Below, one piece after another: positions 27,733-38,537 of a DNA stretch of 64,000 nucleotides. Where the stretch lies: NCBI GenBank assembly GCA_041228335.1, contig CP166130.1, positions 2,265,001 to 2,329,000 on the forward strand, read 5' to 3'. The first letter of the stretch is position 1, and every line of letters begins with the position of its first letter. The translations under genes were made by a program, and so were the position numbers. The notes under the pieces were generated by a model that saw only the letters and a program-made list of their open reading frames with translations, ran no database searches and had not been told where the DNA came from. Source of the stretch: Alphaproteobacteria bacterium LSUCC0684 (GTDB taxonomy: Bacteria; Pseudomonadota; Alphaproteobacteria; Puniceispirillales; UBA1172).

Positions 27733-28020
27733 TCAACCGGAAGCCTGCGCTGCCTTGATTGCTTTCTTGGTGGCAAGTGCACCTTTGCTCAGATCCGTGT
27801 CTTTGGCGGCAAGCAGGAAGGCATCGATGCCTCCCTTCTTTTCGACGGTCCGGATAGCGGATGCGGAAACCCGCAAGGAAACCGTCTTGCCCAGTGTCTC
27901 GCTCAACATGGAAGCCTGCTGCAGATTGGGCAGAAAACGGCGACGGGTACGGTTGTTCGCGTGGCTGACATTGTTGCCAGTCATCACGCCCTTACCGGTA
28001 AGTTCACAGCGACGTGCCAT
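27733..28020 (-). CDS. rpmB: 50S ribosomal protein L28
   Basis: 95 residues starting [20 protein letters not shown], the standard L28 N-terminus, with [13 protein letters not shown] next. Basic and of normal alphaproteobacterial length. The C-terminal extension (residues about 65-95) rich in Lys, Ala and Asp is usual in this class. It is a single-gene transcript with a good promoter at 28077-28105 and an intrinsic terminator at 27677-27705. Confidence 0.97.
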   Translation of the reverse strand: MARRCELTGKGVMTGNNVSHANNRTRRRFLPNLQQASMLSETLGKTVSLRVSASAIRTVEKKGGIDAFLLAAKDTDLSKGALATKKAIKAAQASG

Positions 28021-28076
28021 GGCCTCGCTCCCTTCTTCTCAAAAAATAAAGCGGCCTTGCGCCGCAGAACAAGGTT

Positions 28077-28105
28077 CTTTTATCTATCTTCAGGCCGAAG
28101 GTCAA
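28077..28105 (-). promoter_or_regulatory. promoter of rpmB
   Basis: Minus strand TTGACC (28100-28105), 17-nt spacer, TAAAAG (28077-28082). The expected start near 28070 gives a leader of about 50 nt before the rpmB ATG. This is one of the best consensus matches in the window. Confidence 0.65.
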
Positions 28106-28266
28106 GCCAGTTCTGGTGCCATTTAGACCTATCCTTTTGGATGGGTGTTGGATGGCGAACACATCTTCTAGAATGCCACTTAAGAATAACCTGCCTCATA
28201 TGGGCGGTCCGGCCGGGTAGCGCCTTAAGGGCAAACCGGAAGGATAAGGATTATATCGGGACCAGC

Positions 28267-28686
28267 ATGAAACCGGACAAAAGATCCAACGGTGTTCCAT
28301 CAAATTTCCCGCTGAAACGGGAAAAGCGCAATGTCTATATCGGCGGGCGACGAACCACGCTTTCCTTTGAGATTTATGTCTGGGAAGCGCTGGAAGAACT
28401 CAGCCGGTATGAGAGCCAGTCCGTGGATGCGATCTGCTCGGAAATCGTGGATAACTACCGCGGCGATGAAAACATCTCCACCGTCATCCGGTATCTGGCG
28501 CTGGAGGCAACCCGCATCCGGGTGATGGCTGAACTGCAGGCCCTGAGCGGGGGAGATTTTCACGAAAACGTCATGCCCTTTCCATCACCGCTTTATGCCG
28601 CCATGGCCAAGCTCAATACCCCCTATCTGGCCAGCAACGACGCAAAGCCTCTTCCATCCGAGAAGCGGAACCCTTCGCATCGCTGA
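28267..28686 (+). CDS. ribbon-helix-helix domain protein
   Basis: 139 residues from the ATG at 28267. After a basic head (MKPDKRSNGVPSNFPLKREK) comes a short strand and two helices: RNVYIGGRRTTLSFEIYVW, EALEELSRYESQSVDAICSE. This matches the RHH_4 type of ribbon-helix-helix domain, usually DNA binding. The second half is unassigned. Target is unknown. Its last 74 nt overlap the 3' end of the convergent pyrD gene, an unusually long convergent overlap. AGGATAAGGA upstream could serve as its ribosome site. Confidence 0.75.
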   Translation: MKPDKRSNGVPSNFPLKREKRNVYIGGRRTTLSFEIYVWEALEELSRYESQSVDAICSEIVDNYRGDENISTVIRYLALEATRIRVMAELQALSGGDFHENVMPFPSPLYAAMAKLNTPYLASNDAKPLPSEKRNPSHR

Positions 28687-29728
28687 TCGATCCGTAGCCG
28701 TCTTCAAGCATAAGCGCGTTCAATCCGGACAGAATTTCACCGGGCAGATGAGGCCCCTTTAGCGCAAGCCCGGTATAGATCTGCACAAAGGACGCGCCGA
28801 GGAGAATTTTCGCGTAGGCAGAACGGGCGCAGGCAACACCTCCGGCCGCAACAAGAGGCAGCCTGCCCCAGGTCAAGCGATGGGCCCGATGCAGCATGGA
28901 GGTGGAAAGCTGAAACAGCGGCGTGCCTGAAAGACCGCCTGTCTCATGGCGATGGGCCCCGCGAAGCCCGTCTGGACGGCTGATCGTGGTATTGGCGATG
29001 ATCAACCCGGCGATGCCCTTGTTCTCCGCCACTTCTATCGCTGCGGCGAGCCCGGCCTCATCAAGATCAGGGGCAAGCTTGAGCAGGAGAGGACAGCTGA
29101 CCCCGGCGGCGGCGATGCCTTCGGATGTTGCCTCCAGCACGGCGGTGAGAAAAGCCGGCTCCTGAAGCCCGCGCAGCCCCGGCGTGTTCGGGGAGGAGAC
29201 ATTGACGGTCATGTAATCCGAATACGGGGCAAGGCAGGATGCCGCCATGTGGTAATCCGCCACCCGGTCGGGGCTGTCCTTGTTGGCGCCTATATTGACG
29301 CCGATGAGCTGGTGCGGCTTTTGCCCAGGGGGAGAGGATTGCCGGAACCGCCGAAGCCGCGCTGCCGCACGCACCATGCCGCTGTTATTGAACCCATACC
29401 GGTTGATCACCGCGCCGTCTTCAGCCAGGCGAAACACCCGGGGCTTGGGATTGCCGGGCTGGGGTTTCGGAGTGATCGTTCCAACTTCCACCGCCCCGAA
29501 GCCAAGCGCCAGCGCCCCGGACATGGCCTCGGCATCCTTGTCAAACCCGGCCGCAAGCCCGAGCGGGTTCAGGACCGTAAGGTCGCCGATACGGCTGACC
29601 AGTCGATCTCCATAAAGGTCAGCCGGAACACGCGGGCCGATGCCGAGAGCAAGAGACCGCACCGCCAGCCGATGTGCCGCCTCTCCCGGAAGATATCGGG
29701 CAAGCGCGGCGGCGGCAGGCCAGATCAC
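28613..29728 (-). CDS. pyrD: dihydroorotate dehydrogenase (quinone), class 2
   Basis: Membrane-associated flavoenzyme oxidising dihydroorotate with quinone in pyrimidine synthesis. The class 2 N-terminal amphipathic helix is MIWPAAAALARYLPGEAAHR. NRYGFNNSGMVRAAARL, VNVSSPNTPGLRGLQ (catalytic Ser) and IANTTISRP are visible, and FMN-binding LVAAGGVACARSAYAKILLGA follows. At 371 residues it is slightly longer than E. coli PyrD because of a C-terminal tail of some 25 residues lying in the overlap with the ribbon-helix-helix gene. It starts with GTG inside the lysS stop (GTGA). Confidence 0.95.
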   Translation of the reverse strand: MIWPAAAALARYLPGEAAHRLAVRSLALGIGPRVPADLYGDRLVSRIGDLTVLNPLGLAAGFDKDAEAMSGALALGFGAVEVGTITPKPQPGNPKPRVFRLAEDGAVINRYGFNNSGMVRAAARLRRFRQSSPPGQKPHQLIGVNIGANKDSPDRVADYHMAASCLAPYSDYMTVNVSSPNTPGLRGLQEPAFLTAVLEATSEGIAAAGVSCPLLLKLAPDLDEAGLAAAIEVAENKGIAGLIIANTTISRPDGLRGAHRHETGGLSGTPLFQLSTSMLHRAHRLTWGRLPLVAAGGVACARSAYAKILLGASFVQIYTGLALKGPHLPGEILSGLNALMLEDGYGSISDAKGSASRMEEALRRCWPDRGY

Positions 29729-31335
29729 GAATCCCCCCGCGCCAGATCGCCCGCAATGGCGCGCCCGATCAGCGCCCGGGTCTCCGCGATGCCGTAAAGC
29801 TTGATGAAGGACCCCATCCTCGGGCCTTCGTTCTGGCCGAGCAGCACCTGATAAAGACAGGAAAACCAGTCTCTCAACGGCTCATAGCCCGCGTCCTTGC
29901 CGACGGCGAAAACCGCGGACTGGATATCTTCGGCTTCGGCTTCGGGCGCGAGGGCCTCAAGGCGGGAATCCAGATCCTGCAAGGCGCTGATTTCGGCATC
30001 ATCCGGCGCCCGGTAGGTTTTGCCGGGGCGCACCCTTTCCTGATAATAGGTCACCGCATAGGACACCAGCCGGGCCAGTTGCGGGCTGTTTTCCGCGGTG
30101 AGACCGGGGGCGTATTGCTCAAGATAGCCCCAGATGACATCCGGGGTTTCCGCCTGGCAGACCCCGGCCAGATTGAGCAGGAGCGAAAACCCGACCGGCA
30201 GAGTTTCCGAAGGCGGCGTGCCGCCATGGATATGCCAGACCGGATTATCGAGGCGTGCCGCCGCATCCGCCGCCTGATATTTTTCAAGATGGCTGTAATA
30301 TTCATCTACCATTTTCGGCACCACATCGAAGAACAGGCGCTTGGCCCTTTTCGGCTGGTTGTACATGAACAGTGCCAGCGATTCTTCGGTCCCGTAGGTC
30401 AGCCATTCCTCAACGCTGAGCCCATTGCCCCGGGATTTGGAGATTTTCTCGCCGTTCTGGTCAAGAAACAGCTCATAGGAGATGCCTTCCGGCGGGGTGC
30501 CCCCCATGATACGCACGATCTTCGAGGAAAGGATCACCGATTCGCTGAGGTCCTTGCCGCTCATTTCGTAATCCACCCCGAGGGCAAACCAGCGCATCGC
30601 CCAGTCACATTTCCATTGCAGTTTGCAGTTACCGCCGGTCACCGGCACTTCCCGGACGCCGCCATCGCGCGGATCACGATAGGACACCGTGCCGGAATCG
30701 GCATCATGGGCGATGATTTCCACCTGCAGGACCTGCCGCGTATCCGGACATATCGGCAGGAACGGGCTGTAGGTTGCACGCCGCTCCTCGCCGAGGGTGG
30801 GCAGCACCACATTGGTGATGGCATCGTAATGGCGCAGGACCGTGCGCAGCGCTTCATCAAAAAGACCGGACCTGTAGCATTCGGTTGCCGAGAAAAATTC
30901 ATATTCAAACCCGAACCCGTCGAGAAAGGCCTTTAACCTTGCGTTGTTATGGGCGCCGAAACTTTCATGGGTACCGAACGGGTCCGGCACTTCGGTGAGC
31001 GCCTTGCCCAGATGCAAGGCCACCATCTCCTTGTTCGGAATATTATCCGGCACTTTCCTCAGCCCATCCATGTCATCGGAAAAGCAGATCAGCCGGGTCG
31101 GCAGACCGGTCAGCGTCTCGAACGCATGCCGCACCATGGAGGTACGCACCACCTCACCGAATGTGCCGATATGCGGCAGGCCCGACGGCCCGTATCCTGT
31201 TTCAAACAGCACCGGTTTTGCCGCATCAGGGCTTGCCTTCATCTTGTCGAGCCTGGCGATCAGGTTCCGGGCTTCGGCAAAGGGCCAGGCCTTGGCATTG
31301 GCGAGAATTTCGAGAGGGATCGAAGGCGATGTCAT
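29725..31335 (-). CDS. lysS: lysyl-tRNA synthetase, class I
   Basis: Charges tRNA-Lys. This is the class I (Rossmann-fold) enzyme, not the class II type of E. coli. The HIGH-equivalent is SGLPHIGTFGEVVRTS, the KMSKS-equivalent KISKSRGNGLSVEEWL, and the class I LysRS-typical LICFSDDMDGLRKVP follows the first motif. The helical C-terminal anticodon-binding domain completes 536 residues. Class I LysRS is known in archaea and many Alphaproteobacteria. It overlaps pyrD by 4 nt (GTGA), so the two are probably co-transcribed. Confidence 0.95.
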   Translation of the reverse strand: MTSPSIPLEILANAKAWPFAEARNLIARLDKMKASPDAAKPVLFETGYGPSGLPHIGTFGEVVRTSMVRHAFETLTGLPTRLICFSDDMDGLRKVPDNIPNKEMVALHLGKALTEVPDPFGTHESFGAHNNARLKAFLDGFGFEYEFFSATECYRSGLFDEALRTVLRHYDAITNVVLPTLGEERRATYSPFLPICPDTRQVLQVEIIAHDADSGTVSYRDPRDGGVREVPVTGGNCKLQWKCDWAMRWFALGVDYEMSGKDLSESVILSSKIVRIMGGTPPEGISYELFLDQNGEKISKSRGNGLSVEEWLTYGTEESLALFMYNQPKRAKRLFFDVVPKMVDEYYSHLEKYQAADAAARLDNPVWHIHGGTPPSETLPVGFSLLLNLAGVCQAETPDVIWGYLEQYAPGLTAENSPQLARLVSYAVTYYQERVRPGKTYRAPDDAEISALQDLDSRLEALAPEAEAEDIQSAVFAVGKDAGYEPLRDWFSCLYQVLLGQNEGPRMGSFIKLYGIAETRALIGRAIAGDLARGDS

Positions 31336-31453
31336 GAACAGGAATTCCTTTATCTGACTGACGCGACGGGTCAGTTTACGCCCGCAACATATGGCCGACG
31401 CGGGATAAGGTCAATATCTGGTGAAACGACGGCAGATCAGGTACAACCGGGAT

Positions 31454-34342
31454 ATGACTGAAGCCCCGCCTCTGCCCATCTCGCTCCCCCCTCTGCCGGC
31501 CGTATTTCCTACCGCCCGTCACGTCGTCATGGTGGATCCCGATGGAGTGATCGAGACCATCTCCATCGCTGAGGCCCGTGACCGGCTGAATGGCCGTCCA
31601 GCCATCTTCTGCCATCGGCGCTGGACTTCCACCAGACTGGGAATGGAATTTAAGGGTCTCGGCGCACTCGAAGGCGTGGATGCATTGGAGCTTTTTGCCT
31701 TTGTCCGGCCCGCGCAGTTCTGCCTGCCAACGCCGACAGGTCTTGGCCGGGCGCTTGGCCTTGATACAGGCGGGGATGACGACAGCCAGGCCATGCTTGT
31801 GCCGAAAGCCTGTCTTGCCCTGCTCGAGGAACTGGCGGGGTATTCCGGCGCAGCCCGCGAGCAGGCCGCCGGCATGGCCCGCATGATGGCCCAGGGAGGC
31901 TGGGGCTGGGCGCCGTCGGTGCTGGCCGCGCTTGGCGAAACCATGCCGGACCCGGCGCCGCCGGATGGACGGTGCGCGGCAATCTGGCAACGCCTGCCGG
32001 AAATACCTGATCCGGGACCGCAGCCCGAACCGGGAGCTTTTCCTGTCCGGGCCGAGGCGGCGGCATCGCGGCTGAAACACATGCTCGGCCGGGGGGCTGA
32101 AGTCAGGCCAAGCCAGAAAGCCTATACCGAAAGCCTGCTTCCGGCGTTCGATACGCCCCGCGACAATGGCGGGCCTAATCTTGTGCTGGCCGAAGCTGGC
32201 ACCGGCACCGGCAAGACGCTCGGCTATCTTGCCCCGGCGACGCTCTGGGCCGAGGAGAACAAGGCGCCGGTCTGGATTTCCACCTACACCCGCAGCCTGC
32301 AGCATCAGGTCACCGAAGAGATGGCCCGCTTCTATCCCGAGCGTGAAGACCGTGAGCGAAAGGTTGTTATCCGCAAGGGACGAGAGAATTATCTCTGCCT
32401 GCTCAATCTTGAAGATGCGCTCGCCACCGTTGCGGCGACGCCTCGTTTTGCCCCGGCGCTCGGCCTGATGGCGCGCTGGGCGGAGGCTGACCGCGACGGA
32501 GATCTGACCGGCAGTGGCTTTCCTGCCTGGCTGACGGATCTGCTGGGCCACGGGCTGACGATGGGGCTGGCGGACCGGCGCGGTGAATGTATTCACTCCG
32601 CCTGCCGCCATTACCAGAAATGTTTTGTCGAACGATCACGCCAGCGCGCCCGCAGCGCGGATATCGTGGTTGCCAACCATGCGCTTGTCATGATCGGCGC
32701 AACCATGGCGGCGCTGGCGCCCGCGCAGGACAACGCCGGTGCCCCGACGCGAATCGTCTTCGATGAAGGTCACCATGTCTTTGATGCTGCCGACAGCGCC
32801 TTTTCCACCACTTTCAGCGGGGCCGAGACAGCTGATCTCAGGCGCTGGATCAGGGGGAATGACGGCAACAGGCGCAGCCGGGCAAGAGGGCTCAAGGCAA
32901 GACTGGAAGATATCCTTGCCGGCAACGCGGCGGCGATGGCCGATCTTGATGCGGCCATGGAAGCTTCGCGTATTCTGCCTGCCGCCGGCTGGCGGGGGCG
33001 ACTTTCCGATGCGGCACCGGAAGGCCCGGTCGAACAGTTCCTTTTTGCCGCCCGCGCCGCCATCTATGCCCGCGCTTCCTCCCCGGACAGCCTCTATAAC
33101 CTTGAAGCCGGGCTTGTTCCGGTGGAAGAAAATCTGGCCCTGATGGCGATGGGGCTTGCCGATGCCTTGCGAAGCATTGCGGGGCCTCTTGAACGCCTTG
33201 CCGCCAGCCTCAACCGACTTCTTGTGGCCGAAGCCGACACGCTTGACACCCAATCCCGATCACGGCTTGAAGGCGCCGCCCGCGGCCTTGTCCGCCGGGC
33301 AAGCGGGCCGCTCGCGGCATGGATTGATCTTCTGTCGGATATCGCCGCGGCCAGTTCGCTCTCCGAGGCTGCCGCAGGATGCCGGCCCGGATTTATCGAC
33401 TGGATGGAAGCCACGCGCCGCAATGGCGAGGATATCGATATCGGCATCAGGCGTCATCACCTCGACCCGAGCGAGCCGTTCAGCCGCCTTGTTCTCGCCC
33501 CGGCGCATGGCGCGGTCATCACCTCCGCCACCCTGACCGAGGATGGCGCCCCCGCACCTCCGGTATCTGCAAGCTCAGGTCCCTCGAGGGCTGAGGCGGG
33601 GACACAAGACGGAACCGATACCTCCGGCCCCGACACTTCCGGCCCCGATCCCTGGGCTTTTGCCCGACATTTGAGCGGGGCGGCCCACCTTTCCCGTCCA
33701 GCGCTGGTTTCCACCGTCGCCTCCCCGTTCGACTATGCCAGCCAGACCCGCATCATGGTGGTGGGCGATGTGGCAAGAGACAACCCCGCGCAGGCAGCCT
33801 CAGCCATGGCGGCGCTGATGACCGCTTCGGGGGGTGGCGCGCTCGGGCTTTTCACGGCAATCCGCCGGCTGAGGGATGTGCATTTCGCGCTCAACCCCGA
33901 GCTTGAAAAGGCTGGTCTGCCGCTTTACGCCCAGCATGTCGATGCGATGAATCTCCAGACCCTGTTGCAGATTTTCCGGGAGGACCGGCGATCCTGCCTG
34001 CTTGGCACCGACGCGGTCCGTGACGGGATTGACGTGCCGGGGGAAGCCCTGCAGCTGATCGTCTTTGACCGTGTTCCCTGGCCCAGACCTGATATGCTTT
34101 ACAAGGCGCGTGCCGGGTATTTCGGGCGGGAGGCATGGTCCGACCGGCTCACCCGGATGAAACTTCGGCAGGCTTTTGGCCGCCTTGTCCGGCGCGGTGA
34201 TGACCGGGGGGTTTTTGTCGTCCTCGACAGCCGCCTGCCGAGCCGCCTGCTTTCCGCTTTTCCAAAAGGGGCAGAGGTGATGCGCTGCGGGCTGGCCGAT
34301 GCGGTGGCGGAAACCCGGCGTTTCCTCAACGATCGGAGCTGA
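31454..34342 (+). CDS. DinG-like ATP-dependent DNA helicase
   Basis: 962-residue superfamily 2 helicase of the DinG/XPD group. Walker A is VLAEAGTGTGKTLGYLAPA. Cysteines in ENYLCLLNL and ECIHSACRHYQKC could hold the 4Fe-4S cluster of XPD-type helicases. The DEAH-like box is IVFDEGHHVFDAADSA. Motifs V and VI are LLGTDAVRDGIDVPGEALQL and LRQAFGRLVRRGDDRG. About residues 700-735 are a low-complexity insert with a short repeat (TSGPDTSGPD). The ATG at 31454 was preferred over one 33 nt upstream. Likely role is DNA repair or R-loop removal. Confidence 0.88.
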   Translation: MTEAPPLPISLPPLPAVFPTARHVVMVDPDGVIETISIAEARDRLNGRPAIFCHRRWTSTRLGMEFKGLGALEGVDALELFAFVRPAQFCLPTPTGLGRALGLDTGGDDDSQAMLVPKACLALLEELAGYSGAAREQAAGMARMMAQGGWGWAPSVLAALGETMPDPAPPDGRCAAIWQRLPEIPDPGPQPEPGAFPVRAEAAASRLKHMLGRGAEVRPSQKAYTESLLPAFDTPRDNGGPNLVLAEAGTGTGKTLGYLAPATLWAEENKAPVWISTYTRSLQHQVTEEMARFYPEREDRERKVVIRKGRENYLCLLNLEDALATVAATPRFAPALGLMARWAEADRDGDLTGSGFPAWLTDLLGHGLTMGLADRRGECIHSACRHYQKCFVERSRQRARSADIVVANHALVMIGATMAALAPAQDNAGAPTRIVFDEGHHVFDAADSAFSTTFSGAETADLRRWIRGNDGNRRSRARGLKARLEDILAGNAAAMADLDAAMEASRILPAAGWRGRLSDAAPEGPVEQFLFAARAAIYARASSPDSLYNLEAGLVPVEENLALMAMGLADALRSIAGPLERLAASLNRLLVAEADTLDTQSRSRLEGAARGLVRRASGPLAAWIDLLSDIAAASSLSEAAAGCRPGFIDWMEATRRNGEDIDIGIRRHHLDPSEPFSRLVLAPAHGAVITSATLTEDGAPAPPVSASSGPSRAEAGTQDGTDTSGPDTSGPDPWAFARHLSGAAHLSRPALVSTVASPFDYASQTRIMVVGDVARDNPAQAASAMAALMTASGGGALGLFTAIRRLRDVHFALNPELEKAGLPLYAQHVDAMNLQTLLQIFREDRRSCLLGTDAVRDGIDVPGEALQLIVFDRVPWPRPDMLYKARAGYFGREAWSDRLTRMKLRQAFGRLVRRGDDRGVFVVLDSRLPSRLLSAFPKGAEVMRCGLADAVAETRRFLNDRS

Positions 34343-34499
34343 TTTCGTATCATCGCAGCCTGCCGATCATGACTCGATCAGAAGATTTTGCATTTCCGGG
34401 CGCGGATGCGTATGATTTCACCTGCTGACCCATGTGCTGTCATGGTACGGGGCCAGCCTGTTCATAACCAGACCTTTACCAAGTGAAAGGGAAAAACCA

Positions 34500-35120
34500 A
34501 TGCCTGCACTTTCGCTAAAGCCTTCACCAAGCCTGGCAACCGCGATCCTTGGAAATGAGGGGAGAACCCTTTTCCGTAACGCCCTGCTTGTTCTTGCCGG
34601 CTCCTTGCTGATCGCCATTTCCGCGCAGATCGCCTTCCGCCTGCCCATCTCACCGGTGCCGATAACAGGCCAGACCTTCGCGGTTCTTGTTGTCGGCATG
34701 GCACTGGGGCCACGCCTCGGCGCGCTGGCGGCCCTTGCCTATCTCATCGAGGGGTTGTATTTCCCGGTTTTTGCCGAAGCACGGACCTGGGCCCATCCCT
34801 TCACCCTGTGGACCGCCGGATATCTTGCAGGTTTTGTTGGCGCCGCCTATGTGACCGGCTGGCTTGCGGAAAACGGCTGGGACCGCCGCCCGTTCAGCAC
34901 CGCTGTTGCCATGATCCTTGGGAATATCGCCATCTACATCCCGGGCACGCTCTGGCTGTCTTATATGTATGCGGTCAATACCGATTTTGCCGGCATGGCG
35001 CTGATCGGTGAAGTGGCGAGCAAGGGCTTTGCCCTCTTTCTGATCGGGGATGCGCTCAAACTGGGGCTGGCGGTGCTGGCTTTCCCGATGGCCTGGAAAT
35101 GGATTTCCCGAAACCGCTAG
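34500..35120 (+). CDS. bioY: BioY family biotin transporter
   Basis: 206-residue membrane protein, the S component of energy-coupling-factor biotin uptake. About six hydrophobic helices are visible. The conserved RLPISPVPITGQTFAVLVVG segment and the GALAALAYLIEGLYFPVFAE helix are BioY signatures. An AAAGGGA site precedes the ATG at 34500. No EcfA or EcfT gene is adjacent, so it may use a shared module encoded elsewhere or act alone. No BioR- or BirA-type operator was recognised in 34343-34499. Confidence 0.92.
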   Translation: MPALSLKPSPSLATAILGNEGRTLFRNALLVLAGSLLIAISAQIAFRLPISPVPITGQTFAVLVVGMALGPRLGALAALAYLIEGLYFPVFAEARTWAHPFTLWTAGYLAGFVGAAYVTGWLAENGWDRRPFSTAVAMILGNIAIYIPGTLWLSYMYAVNTDFAGMALIGEVASKGFALFLIGDALKLGLAVLAFPMAWKWISRNR

Positions 35121-35137
35121 TGATAGATTAAATCACC

Positions 35138-35166
35138 AAAAAAGGCCGGGAATTTCCCGGCCTTTT
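35138..35166. terminator. bidirectional intrinsic terminator between bioY and groEL
   Basis: AAGGCCGGGAA (35142-35152) and TTCCCGGCCTT (35154-35164) form a perfect 11-bp inverted repeat, with A residues before it and T residues after it, so it can terminate both bioY (rightward) and groEL (leftward). Confidence 0.9.
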
Positions 35167-35200
35167 CTATATCTGGAATATGGCCTGAGGAGGCCGGGCT

Positions 35201-36853
<1,653 letters not shown>

Positions 36854-36901
36854 TTAACCTTTCTTTAAATGGTGATGTTGGGTTTCTGATCGGATCAGGG
36901 C

Positions 36902-37189
36902 TTATTCCATAATGCCCATGATGTCGGATTCCTTCATGATCAGGTATTCCGTTCCATCAATCTTGACTTCCGTGCCGGACCATTTGCCAAACAGCACGCG
37001 GTCGCCTGCCTTGACGTCCAGCGGCACAATCTTGCCGGACTCATCGCGGGCACCAGACCCGACTGAGATAACCTTGCCCTGCATGGGCTTTTCCTGGGCG
37101 GTATCCGGAATAATGATCCCGGAAGCGGTTTTTTCTTCGCTTTCCACCCGCTGAATAAGAACACGATCGTGAAGCGGCTTGAATTTCAT
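36902..37189 (-). CDS. groES: 10 kDa co-chaperonin GroES
   Basis: 95 residues beginning [20 protein letters not shown]. The mobile loop ([18 protein letters not shown]) is conserved. The start at 37189 has an AGGAGG ribosome site 6 nt upstream; a longer frame beginning 63 nt earlier would include the leader and is rejected. It is the first gene of the heat-shock operon with the CIRCE element and promoter just upstream. Confidence 0.98.
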   Translation of the reverse strand: MKFKPLHDRVLIQRVESEEKTASGIIIPDTAQEKPMQGKVISVGSGARDESGKIVPLDVKAGDRVLFGKWSGTEVKIDGTEYLIMKESDIMGIME

Positions 37190-37234
37190 GCCTGTCCTCC
37201 TAAGGGTTAACGTTACACACGCAAGAGGGAGGAA

Positions 37235-37261
37235 TTGGCACTCTTCCCTCATGAGTGCTAA
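37235..37261 (-). promoter_or_regulatory. CIRCE operator of groESL
   Basis: TTGGCACTC (37235-37243) and GAGTGCTAA (37253-37261) are separated by exactly 9 nt, matching the CIRCE consensus (TTAGCACTC-N9-GAGTGCTAA) with one difference. The repressor HrcA is expected to bind here. It lies 45 nt before the groES ATG and just after the predicted transcription start. Confidence 0.95.
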
Positions 37262-37274
37262 AAACTACATGGTG

Positions 37275-37303
37275 CATATGAGACTTCATTTCGCCGGCGT
37301 CAA
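37275..37303 (-). promoter_or_regulatory. candidate promoter of groESL
   Basis: Minus strand TTGACG (37298-37303), 17-nt spacer, CATATG (37275-37280). Its start would fall near 37268, placing the CIRCE element at the very beginning of the transcript. The -35 also resembles the CTTGA core of heat-shock sigma32 promoters. Confidence 0.5.
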
Positions 37304-37441
37304 GGATATATTCAAAAAAAATCCGATATCTTTTCAAAATTTGTCAAAAAAAACTTCTTTCGGCTGGACGCTTCAATTCGCCACGCCCGATGTCGCCGCA
37401 TCGATCTAGGTTTGGACCCGGAAAAAAGGTATGAAGACATC

Positions 37442-38470
37442 ATGATGAATGCAAGCCTTGATCAAGACCGTCGCCATGCCGCCGGGTTTCGCCCGGTGGA
37501 GATCTGGCTGTTTTCGGTTGCCGCCCTTGTCTTTGTGATGGTGGTGGTGGGCGGCATCACCCGCCTCACTGGCAGCGGGCTTTCGATGGTGGAATGGCGG
37601 CCCTTGATAGGTATTCTGCCGCCGCTTTCGCCTGCGGAATGGAACCGGGTCTACACGCTCTATCAGCAGTCTCCTGAATTCATCCACATCAACAGCCACA
37701 TGGATCTGGCGGCATTCAAGACGATTTTCTTCTGGGAATACCTGCACCGGGTGCTGGGGCGGCTGATCGGCCTTGCCTTTGCGGTTCCGTTGATCCTTTT
37801 TGCCATCCGGAAAAAAATCCCCCATGGCTTTGGGTGGCGGTTTATCCTGCTCCTTGTACTTGGCGGGCTGCAGGGCGGCATCGGCTGGTGGATGGTGAAA
37901 TCCGGTCTTGCCGAAGATCCTGAAGTTTCGCAATACCGGTTGGCGGTGCATCTTTCGATGGCGCTGCTGATCTTCGGTATGCTGATCTGGACGGCGCTGG
38001 ACCTTCGCGATGGCCGCGGCCGATGGCCGGGCGGGCATACGGCCGGAATTCTGGGCCTTCTTGCCATCACCATTGTTGCCGGTGCCTTTGTTGCCGGCAT
38101 GGATGCAGGCAAGCTATACAATGAATATCCGCTGATGGGGGATGGGTTTGTGCCCGTGGAATACGGGGAAATGGGGGCCATGGATGCGTTTGAAAACGGC
38201 GCTTCTGCGCAGTTCCATCACCGTATCCTTGCGCTTCTGGTGGTGATCGGCGTGGCCAGCCTGTGGCGGCGATGCTGTACGGCAGGGCTTCATGGCCGCG
38301 GGCATTCCATGCTTGCCATGGTGGGGCTGCAATTCGTGCTTGGTATCACCACGCTTCTTCATGGCGTGCCGGTCAGCCTGGGCACGCTGCATCAGGCCGG
38401 AGCCGCCGCGCTGCTTGCATCGGTCATCTGGTGTGCCCATGGGCTGAGCCTGAAGCGGGTATCCGCCTGA
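37442..38470 (+). CDS. ctaA: heme A synthase, COX15/CtaA family
   Basis: Oxidises the methyl group of heme O to give heme A for aa3-type cytochrome oxidase. The 342 residues contain about eight transmembrane helices. Heme-ligand histidines are visible in WEYLHRVLGRLIGLAFAV, RLAVHLSMALLIFG, AQFHHRILALLVV and TLHQAGAAALLASV. VGGITRLTGSGLSMVEW is the family signature. ATG 37442 (or 37445) was taken; a TTG 30 nt upstream is less likely. It diverges from groES with 252 nt between starts. Confidence 0.94.
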   Translation: MMNASLDQDRRHAAGFRPVEIWLFSVAALVFVMVVVGGITRLTGSGLSMVEWRPLIGILPPLSPAEWNRVYTLYQQSPEFIHINSHMDLAAFKTIFFWEYLHRVLGRLIGLAFAVPLILFAIRKKIPHGFGWRFILLLVLGGLQGGIGWWMVKSGLAEDPEVSQYRLAVHLSMALLIFGMLIWTALDLRDGRGRWPGGHTAGILGLLAITIVAGAFVAGMDAGKLYNEYPLMGDGFVPVEYGEMGAMDAFENGASAQFHHRILALLVVIGVASLWRRCCTAGLHGRGHSMLAMVGLQFVLGITTLLHGVPVSLGTLHQAGAAALLASVIWCAHGLSLKRVSA

Positions 38471-38537
38471 ATTCCGGCGCGTCCGCGACGATCTTTAAGA
38501 CACTATCATTCCGGGCCGCGATTGCGCCGGGCCACCA

